The position numbers and the translations under genes are program-made. Positions 1 through 5,387 of a stretch of 9,229 nt of DNA are shown here, piece after piece (within the stretch, counting starts at the first letter, position 1; each line of letters starts with the position of its first letter). The notes under the pieces are model-generated. The model was not told where the DNA came from. It did no database searches and worked only from the letters and a program-made list of their open reading frames with translations. The DNA comes from an uncultured Coriobacteriales bacterium (GTDB lineage Bacteria > Actinomycetota > Coriobacteriia > Coriobacteriales > Atopobiaceae): contig CAMZCV010000025.1 of assembly GCA_947305035.1 (NCBI GenBank), positions 1 through 9,229 on the forward strand, read 5' to 3'.

Positions 1-3000
1 GTGCTGCGCATGAAGAAGACACAGTTCATAGAGCTGCTCGCGCACATCAAGGCAACGCTCGTCTCGTTCCTCTCCATCGTCATGTTCGTGGCGTTGGGCG
101 TGGGCGTGTTCTTGGGCATCCGCGGGTCGGCGTACTCGCTCGAGCGTTCCGCCGAGAAGCTCTTCAACGAGAACAACTTCCACGACTTCGAGGTGCTCTA
201 CCCTTACGGCCTCACCGATGACGACCTCGGCGCGCTCGCCGCCGTCGAGAATGTGGATTCGGTTGCGCCCTTCTACCGTGCCTACGTGGTCCATAACATC
301 GACGGCAACGGAACCACCATCCAGCTCCAATCCATCACACCCGATGTCGATACCTGCACCTTGCTCGAGGGAACCATGCCCGCCAATGCCGGCGAGATCG
401 CCATCAGCGGCGTCTATGCGCAGAAGAACGGCATCAGCTTGGGAGACACCATCTCGTTCAGCCACGATGCCACGGGCGCCGATGATTCCGATGGCATGGC
501 GTACCTCACCCGCGACAGCTTCACGGTGACCGCCTTCATCACCAGCCCGCTCTTCCTCATCCAGCAGGGCGGCATGCTGGGCATCGCCGCCGACGGAGGT
601 TCCGTGGGCAGCTTCGCCTTCACGGTGGAAGAGGCCTTCGACTCTGCCGCGTATCTCGGCACGCATCCCGGAGCTCTCGTGCGCGCCTCCTCGCTGCGCG
701 GTGTCCCCACCTTCTCCGATGATTACCGTACCCGCTCCAACGAGATAAAGGCCGACATCGAGGCTCTGGGCGGGCCGCGTGCCGCTGCGCGCTTCGATGA
801 GATCTACAGCGAAGCCAAGGAGAAGCTCGACGAGGCCGAAGCGCTGATCACCGAGGGCGAGGCGCAGCTCGAGGCTGCCAACACGCAGATCGTCGAGGGC
901 GAGGATGCCCTTGCGCGTGGAGAGATGCAGCTCGAGGCGGCAATCCAACAGCTCGAGACCGGCCAGGCAACCTACGAGGAGACCGCCTCTCAGGGCGAGC
1001 TCATGCTCGGTGCCATGGAGTCGGCGCTCGCGCAGCTCCAGACCGCCTACGATACCGCCAATGCGGCCCTCGCTGCCAATGCCGCGCGCGTGGATTACCT
1101 CAGCTGGCAGGTCGATTCCATCTACACCGAGATCGGAACGCTTCGCGGGGCATTCGATGATACCGCCGCGCAGGTTGCCGAGCTCGATGCAATGCTCGAG
1201 AGCGGCCAGATCGGTATGGACGAGTACGACGCCCAGCTCCAGATGCTCCAGGACAACCTCAACATCAGCATCCAGATGTTCAGTCTGGCTGCCACAACGA
1301 TGTTCCCCAGCATCACCGAGCGCTATCCGGCCCTTGCCAGCTTCCCCGCGGTCTCGCTCAGCCAGCCCGGTTGGCTTACCATCGCAACGACCAAGCTCTC
1401 CGAGTTCGAGTCGTATGCCGCAGGCGCCTCCGACATGCTCTCCGAGGCCCAGGCGGAGCTCGACGCCGTCCAGCGCGAGGTCGACTCCCTCTCCACGCGC
1501 ATCAACGAGGGCTGGAGCCAGCTCAACTCCTCGCGCGAGCGCTTCTACAGCCAGCTCGCCGAGACCCAGGCCCGTCTCGAGGAGGGCCGCCAGCAGGTGG
1601 CCGATGGCCGCGAGCAGCTCGATAACGCGAGCGCCGAGCTCGAGGAGGGCAAGCGCACCGTTGCCGAGATGACCACCGAGCTCGAGGAGGGCAAGGAGCA
1701 GTACGAGGCCGCGAAGGCACAGGTCGACGCCATGACCTCGATGAACTGGATTGTCAACGACCGGTTCTCCTCAGCCGGCGCCATCATGCTCGACAATGTC
1801 ATCGGGCTCACCAACAACCTGCGCATCGCCATGGCCTCGCTGTTCGTCCTCGTCGGCCTTCTCGTGTGCTACTCGGCCGTGTCGCGCATCGTGCACGACC
1901 AGGTCACCCAGATCGGCGCCAAGAAGGCTCTGGGCTTCCGCAACGGCGAGGTCACGAAGAGCTATCTCGCCTATACGGCGCTTGCAGTTATCGTGGGCGT
2001 TCTGCTCGGGCAGATCGTCTCGGTATTCGTCGTGCAGCTCATCCTCTACGGAAAGCTTGCCGACAACTTCGACGTGCCGCGGGTGGGACCCAGCCTGATG
2101 CCGCTCGACATGCTGTTCATCGCTCTGTTCGAGCTGGGACTGCTGCTTCTCATCACATGGCTCGCCTGCCGTTCGGTTCTCAAGCGCAGCGCCATCGAGC
2201 TTTTGGGCGGAGAGCAGAAGTCCAACAGCCGCACGCGCTTCTACGAGCGTTGGGGCATTTGGCGCAGGCTTCCGCTGCTTACCCAGACGGTCATCAACAA
2301 CTGCGTGAACGATCCGCGCCGCGTGTTCGCCACGGTCATCGGCGTGGCTGGCTGCACGGCGCTCGTCGTGACAGCCTCCACGCTCAAGAACAACATCACC
2401 CGCAGCTTGGACAACCAGTTCGGCACCGTATACGAGTTCAACGCCACGGTTTTGTTCGCAGGCGATGATGAGACCCTCGAGGAGATCGAGCGCGTTCTTG
2501 AGAGCGAGGGCTGCACGTATGCGGTCGTGCGCAAGTCTGCCTTCCTCATCGAGGGGGGCGAAGGCTTCGCCTACGACAACGCCTATATCCCCGTTGATGA
2601 AGAATCCTTCAACAGGGTCTTCCACCTCAACGTGGTTCCCACGGACGGCTCGGCACCTACCGACGGCGTGTGGCTCTCCGAAGCGCATGCCGAGCACCGC
2701 GGGCTGCATGTTGGCGACAGCATCCAGCTGAGCCAGGCTTCGGGCACGCGCTACAACCTCTCCATCGCAGGCTTCTTCACGTATTACGAGCCGTTTAACG
2801 CCATGGTCATGAGCCCTGCCTTCTACGAGCGGGTTTTCCAAGACGAGGTGGTTCCCAATGCGCTGCTCGTCGATACCGGCTCGCTGTCTGTGGAAGCCCT
2901 GCGCGACAAGCTCATCTCCATCGACGGCTTCACGTCGATCACCGATGAGGTGGCGTCCTCGGCATCCGTCTCGAGCCTCTTCTCGAGCATCACCACCACA

Positions 3001-3387
3001 ACCGTGATCATCTATGTGGTGCTGTCCGCGCTCATGGCCATCATCGTGCTGCTCAACCTCGACGTGATGTTCATCAACGAGAAGAAGCGCGAGCTCATCG
3101 TGCTCATGATCAACGGCTTCTCGGTGAAGGACGCCAAGGGCTACATCTTCCGCGACGCCATCGTGATGACGGTGTTCGGCATTCTCGTGGGCGTCGCCCT
3201 AGGTTCGCTCGTAGGCGGGTATACCGTGGCTGCCGTCGAGTGGCGGAGCTGCTCGTTCATGAAGGATCCGGACCTGCCGTCGTGCCTGCTCGGTGCGGGT
3301 GTCTCCGCGTTCTTCGCCATCGTCATGATGCTCGTGGCCCTGAGGCGCATCCCGCGCTTCTCGCTCACCGACATCTCCAAGTTCTAA
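1..3387 (+). CDS. FtsX/MacB-like ABC transporter permease with a long coiled-coil ectodomain
   Basis: Large permease subunit of an ABC transporter of the FtsX/MacB superfamily, 1128 residues if GTG at position 1 is the start. ATG at position 10 (MKKTQF) is an equally good start, and upstream sequence needed to decide is missing. Visible layout: N-terminal membrane segment at about residues 17-39; a first extracellular MacB-like domain to about 255; two long Glu/Gln/Ala/Leu-rich coiled-coil stretches at about 261-425 and 456-578, separated by a short Pro-rich break; the first FtsX membrane block at about 600-727; a further helix near 778-796; a second extracellular domain at about 805-990; and the last three helices at about 1000-1117. 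Such proteins use a separate ATPase, which is not in this window. MacB-type systems usually act as mechanotransmitters or export lipoproteins, peptides or drugs rather than forming a classical channel; the substrate here is unknown. It heads a tight plus-strand block ending with a mechanosensitive channel. Family assignment is firm; role is not. Confidence 0.92.
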   Translation: MLRMKKTQFIELLAHIKATLVSFLSIVMFVALGVGVFLGIRGSAYSLERSAEKLFNENNFHDFEVLYPYGLTDDDLGALAAVENVDSVAPFYRAYVVHNIDGNGTTIQLQSITPDVDTCTLLEGTMPANAGEIAISGVYAQKNGISLGDTISFSHDATGADDSDGMAYLTRDSFTVTAFITSPLFLIQQGGMLGIAADGGSVGSFAFTVEEAFDSAAYLGTHPGALVRASSLRGVPTFSDDYRTRSNEIKADIEALGGPRAAARFDEIYSEAKEKLDEAEALITEGEAQLEAANTQIVEGEDALARGEMQLEAAIQQLETGQATYEETASQGELMLGAMESALAQLQTAYDTANAALAANAARVDYLSWQVDSIYTEIGTLRGAFDDTAAQVAELDAMLESGQIGMDEYDAQLQMLQDNLNISIQMFSLAATTMFPSITERYPALASFPAVSLSQPGWLTIATTKLSEFESYAAGASDMLSEAQAELDAVQREVDSLSTRINEGWSQLNSSRERFYSQLAETQARLEEGRQQVADGREQLDNASAELEEGKRTVAEMTTELEEGKEQYEAAKAQVDAMTSMNWIVNDRFSSAGAIMLDNVIGLTNNLRIAMASLFVLVGLLVCYSAVSRIVHDQVTQIGAKKALGFRNGEVTKSYLAYTALAVIVGVLLGQIVSVFVVQLILYGKLADNFDVPRVGPSLMPLDMLFIALFELGLLLLITWLACRSVLKRSAIELLGGEQKSNSRTRFYERWGIWRRLPLLTQTVINNCVNDPRRVFATVIGVAGCTALVVTASTLKNNITRSLDNQFGTVYEFNATVLFAGDDETLEEIERVLESEGCTYAVVRKSAFLIEGGEGFAYDNAYIPVDEESFNRVFHLNVVPTDGSAPTDGVWLSEAHAEHRGLHVGDSIQLSQASGTRYNLSIAGFFTYYEPFNAMVMSPAFYERVFQDEVVPNALLVDTGSLSVEALRDKLISIDGFTSITDEVASSASVSSLFSSITTTTVIIYVVLSALMAIIVLLNLDVMFINEKKRELIVLMINGFSVKDAKGYIFRDAIVMTVFGILVGVALGSLVGGYTVAAVEWRSCSFMKDPDLPSCLLGAGVSAFFAIVMMLVALRRIPRFSLTDISKF
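1636..1695 (+). repeat. Short in-frame repeat in the coiled-coil region of the permease
   Basis: The 18-base string gagctcgaggagggcaag occurs exactly at 1636-1653 and again at 1678-1695. The copies are 42 bases (14 codons, two heptads) apart and in the same frame, each encoding ELEEGK. Looser copies of the same L-E-x-G pattern run through residues about 280-330 and 520-575. This is the periodicity of a coiled coil, not a mobile or regulatory repeat. Confidence 0.7.
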
Positions 3388-3391
3388 GAGG
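3386..3391 (+). promoter_or_regulatory. Ribosome binding site overlapping the permease stop codon
   Basis: AAGAGG overlaps the TAA stop of the permease (3385-3387) and lies 8 bases before the ATG at 3400. This supports that start and suggests translation of the 143-residue protein is linked to the preceding gene. Confidence 0.65.
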
Positions 3392-3399
3392 TTCTCTGC

Positions 3400-3831
3400 A
3401 TGAAGTTCAAGTATGTCCGCATCCAAGGTCGCGAGCTGGCGCAGAACACCGGCCAGGGTGCGGGCATCTTCAGCATGTGCTGGCGGCTCATCCAGCAGGA
3501 TGTGATGGATGAGGAGGACAAGGCGCTCTTCCAGGAAATCGATTCGTGGTTTGCGGAGGAGCTGCCGTTTCCCGAGCCCTGCATGAACAAAGAGCGCGTG
3601 GTCTGCTTCTTCAAAACCGAGAATGCCGACCTCATGATGCGCATGATCACGCCTGCAATGTGGCTGCTCGAGCGGTACCACCATCCCTTCTACGTGATCT
3701 ACACCAACGACCCGGGGGAAATCGTCTACGAGGATACGTATCAGGTTGTGGTGAAGGTGCCCGATGAGATTCCCATGGTCGAGTTCCACCATCAGTGGAC
3801 CGAGCCCGACGGTACGATTCACGAGGGATAG
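3400..3831 (+). CDS. Conserved-looking small soluble protein of unknown function (143 aa)
   Basis: I do not recognise a named family. The protein is soluble, with no signal peptide or membrane segment. It is mixed in charge with an acidic tendency and notably rich in aromatic residues (WFAEELPFPEP, WLLERYHHPFYVIYT, EFHHQWTEPDG). Predicted character is alpha/beta: a basic N-terminal strand (MKFKYVRIQGREL), helical segments around residues 25-55 (FSMCWRLI, DEEDKALFQEIDSWF), a central VVCFFKT strand, a helix at about 80-98, and strands with FYVIYT and QVVVKV near the C-terminus. The start is fixed by AAGAGG 8 bases upstream. It sits 12 bases after the permease stop and 10 before a STAS gene, so it is very likely co-transcribed with them. 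A cytoplasmic accessory or regulatory role is possible but there is no direct evidence. Reading-frame quality, spacing and ribosome site make it a real gene. Confidence 0.85.
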   Translation: MKFKYVRIQGRELAQNTGQGAGIFSMCWRLIQQDVMDEEDKALFQEIDSWFAEELPFPEPCMNKERVVCFFKTENADLMMRMITPAMWLLERYHHPFYVIYTNDPGEIVYEDTYQVVVKVPDEIPMVEFHHQWTEPDGTIHEG

Positions 3832-3841
3832 GGGGCGCTCC

Positions 3842-4165
3842 ATGGTTTTCTCGATCGAGCAGGACGGTACCGCCCTCTCCGTTGCCATCGAAGGCCATCT
3901 CGACCTCGAGTCATCCCCTGTGATCGACAAGGAGCTCGCAGGCAGGCTGGACGGCATCACCCATCTGGTGATTGATATGGCGGGCGTCGACTACGTCTCG
4001 AGCATGGGGCTGCGCCTGCTGCTTTCGCTGATGAAGCGCATGTCGAAGCAGGGCACCATGGTTGTCAGGCATGTGAACGGCGACGTCATGGAGCTGTTCG
4101 ACGATTCGGGCTTCTCGCAGATCCTTACCATCGAACCCGACGACCGTCCTGCAGGGGAGCGTTGA
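3842..4165 (+). CDS. STAS-domain protein, anti-sigma-factor-antagonist type (107 aa)
   Basis: Stand-alone STAS domain of the SpoIIAA/RsbV class. In known members the unphosphorylated antagonist binds an anti-sigma serine kinase and frees its target; phosphorylation on a Ser/Thr of a conserved loop switches it off. Here the alternating strand-helix fold is clear: strands in FSIEQDG and LSVAIEGHLDL, a helix after it, strand HLVIDMAGV, then the loop D50-Y-V-S-S-M-G56 followed by helix LRLLLSLMKRM. The Ser pair (53, 54) before the Gly fits the YISSAGLR subtype, so a phosphorylatable Ser is retained although the classic Asp-Ser-Ser-Gly spelling is not. Length is typical. ATG at 3842 is chosen because earlier in-frame starts lie within the preceding gene, and an AGGGGG run just before it overlaps that gene's TAG. 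Its neighbours are a protein of unknown function and an MscS channel; no kinase or phosphatase partner is visible. Confidence 0.9.
   Translation: MVFSIEQDGTALSVAIEGHLDLESSPVIDKELAGRLDGITHLVIDMAGVDYVSSMGLRLLLSLMKRMSKQGTMVVRHVNGDVMELFDDSGFSQILTIEPDDRPAGER
4154..4159 (+). promoter_or_regulatory. Ribosome binding site deciding the MscS start
   Basis: GGGGAG lies 8 bases before the ATG at 4168, within the last codons of the STAS gene. It supports ATG 4168 over the in-frame TTG at 4162, which would leave only two bases after the site. Confidence 0.65.
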
Positions 4166-4167
4166 TC

Positions 4168-5001
4168 ATGGCAACGATGCTTTCTGCGACACACCCCCTG
4201 GCCGCGCAAACCCTGCTCGGGAATCTGCCCACAGGCGATACCCTGAGCATCCTCTTCGCCTTCATCGCGATCCTCGTGGGCTTTTTCGTCTCACGTTATG
4301 TTGCCAAGGTGATCCGTCTTGCACTCGGCAACACGTCGGTGGGGGAGACCTCCCTCTTCATCAATATCGCCCGCATCGGCATCGCCCTTATAGTGGCGTT
4401 CTTCATCTGCGAGAACTTCTTCGGCATCGAGCTCTCCGGCATCGTCCAGGCGCTCGGCATCACCACGCTGGTTGTCTCCCTGGGCCTTCAGGACCTCATC
4501 AGGAACGTCGTCGCGGGGCTGCAGATTCTGGTTGCCCATCTGTTCAAGGCGGGAGACCAGCTGGAGGTTGGCAGCGTGCGCGGCGAGGTCATGGATGTGA
4601 GCTGGCGTCAGACCGTGCTGCGCGACAAGGACGGGAACTCCATCGTGGTGCCCAACGCCGAGCTCATGAGCAGCAACTTCATCCGCCGCGAGGGCGAGAT
4701 GGTGCGCCGCTACATATTCGAGTGCGATATCAAGCCGGGACTCGACCTCGTTCGCGTTGCGGCCGATATCGAGCAGCTCGCTGATGACGTGCTGGATGCC
4801 AACGGCTGGCGCTCGGAGGAGGGTACGCAGGTGGTCTTCCTAGGCTCCACGGCCAATGGCGTGAAGGCATCGGTGCGCATCTTCCTCTCCGACATCGCCT
4901 TCACCACGCGTGGAACCGATGTAGTGATGCGCGCCATCGGACAGCGCGGCTATCTGGCTGATTGGACCAACGATACTCCCCACCAGGAGCAGTGGCGCTA
5001 A
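4168..5001 (+). CDS. MscS-family small-conductance mechanosensitive ion channel (277 aa)
   Basis: Inner-membrane channel that in this family opens with membrane tension and releases ions and small solutes upon osmotic down-shock. Three membrane helices are visible at about residues 26-50, 62-86 and 92-125. The third, pore-lining helix carries the family hallmark VSLGLQDLIRNVVAGLQIL, followed by the beta-domain start FKAGDQLEV (about 126-134), the GEVMDVSWRQTVLRDKDG stretch and the PNAEL motif at 162-166. The remaining residues to the C-terminus match the alpha/beta vestibule domain. Length is close to the minimal three-helix E. coli MscS type, with no additional N-terminal or cyclic-nucleotide domain. 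It starts 2 bases after the STAS stop with a good ribosome site, so it is almost surely in the same transcript and may be translationally coupled. The association with a STAS signalling protein is unusual and suggests co-regulation under envelope or osmotic stress (inference). Confidence 0.93.
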   Translation: MATMLSATHPLAAQTLLGNLPTGDTLSILFAFIAILVGFFVSRYVAKVIRLALGNTSVGETSLFINIARIGIALIVAFFICENFFGIELSGIVQALGITTLVVSLGLQDLIRNVVAGLQILVAHLFKAGDQLEVGSVRGEVMDVSWRQTVLRDKDGNSIVVPNAELMSSNFIRREGEMVRRYIFECDIKPGLDLVRVAADIEQLADDVLDANGWRSEEGTQVVFLGSTANGVKASVRIFLSDIAFTTRGTDVVMRAIGQRGYLADWTNDTPHQEQWR

Positions 5002-5059
5002 GAGCGGTTCAAAGACGCCCGATCCATCTCTCCATATTTAGCTTTGTGAAGAACAGCTG
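5002..5059. other. Short intergenic gap between convergent genes, no clear terminator
   Basis: These 58 bases separate the MscS stop from the stop of the minus-strand STAS gene. The stretch is more AT-rich than its surroundings (ccatatttagctttgtgaag). I find no strong GC stem followed by a T-run in either direction; only a weak, long-looped inverted match of TTCAAAG (5008-5014) with CTTTGTGAA (5042-5050). Termination here may be weak or Rho-dependent. Confidence 0.5.
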
Positions 5060-5365
5060 CTAACGCACGACGGTGAAGACGTCGGCCATGCCCGTCACCT
5101 CGAGGACATCCATCACGTCGTCGCGAGGATGCAGCAGGCTGAAGGAGCCTCCATGGAGCACCGCGAGCTTGCTCGCGGAGACGAACACGCGAAGGCCCGA
5201 GGACGACACGTAATCCACGTTGGCAAGATCGATCTCGAGGTCGCTGGCGTCCTCCGGGAAGGATGAGACGATGGTCTTGTCGAGCTCCGATGCCGTCTGC
5301 ACGGTCAGCTTGCCCTCGGGTGCGTAGGTGACGCGGCTCCCATCAACGGTCACGGTGATTTCCAT
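5060..5365 (-). CDS. STAS-domain protein, anti-sigma-factor-antagonist type, in exporter operon (101 aa)
   Basis: Second stand-alone STAS domain, paralogous in type to the plus-strand one. The order is strand MEITVTVDGS, strand VTYAPEGKLTV, helix TASELDKTIV, strand DLEIDLANV, then loop D51-Y-V-S-S-S-G57 with helix LRVFVSASKLAVL and the C-terminal FSLLHPRDDVMDVLEVTGMADVFTVV. The SSSG loop offers the serine normally phosphorylated by an anti-sigma or other switch kinase. ATG at 5365 is chosen because AAAGGA lies 7 bases upstream; the alternative in-frame TTG at 5431 is deep within the preceding gene. It follows the second ABC exporter by 22 bases and is the last gene of the minus-strand block, so it is probably co-transcribed with a peptide exporter pair. 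Its role could be to signal expression or activity status of the exporter locus, or to regulate it; neither is shown by sequence. Confidence 0.9.
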   Translation of the reverse strand: MEITVTVDGSRVTYAPEGKLTVQTASELDKTIVSSFPEDASDLEIDLANVDYVSSSGLRVFVSASKLAVLHGGSFSLLHPRDDVMDVLEVTGMADVFTVVR

Positions 5366-5372
5366 CGAACAA

Positions 5373-5378
5373 TCCTTT
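5373..5378 (-). promoter_or_regulatory. Ribosome binding site of the minus-strand STAS gene
   Basis: On the minus strand AAAGGA stands 7 bases before the ATG at 5365, in the 22-base gap after the exporter stop. It decides the start of the STAS protein. Confidence 0.65.
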
Positions 5379-5387
5379 CCCAAGGTC

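Noticed and set aside
905..1672. Plus-strand open frame of 255 codons in another frame of the permease
   Set aside because: Ser/Arg/Pro-rich low-complexity translation and complete overlap with the coiled-coil coding region mark it as a shadow.
1771..2841. Open frame of 356 codons on the minus strand, opposite the permease
   Set aside because: It lies wholly within a clearly coding gene. Its translation is a His/Glu/Ala/Arg-rich string without domain character, an expected artefact of GC-rich antisense frames.
3764..3841. Upstream in-frame ATG for the plus-strand STAS protein
   Set aside because: It would add 26 residues unlike any STAS domain and overlap the preceding gene; ATG 3842 begins directly at the first strand of the fold.
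4162..4167. TTG at 4162 as start of the MscS protein
   Set aside because: It overlaps the STAS stop and is only two bases from the GGGGAG site; ATG at 4168 has proper spacing.
5008..5050. Inverted match TTCAAAG / CTTTGTGAA as a bidirectional terminator
   Set aside because: Short imperfect AT-rich arms with a loop of over 25 bases and no T-run; too weak to call.
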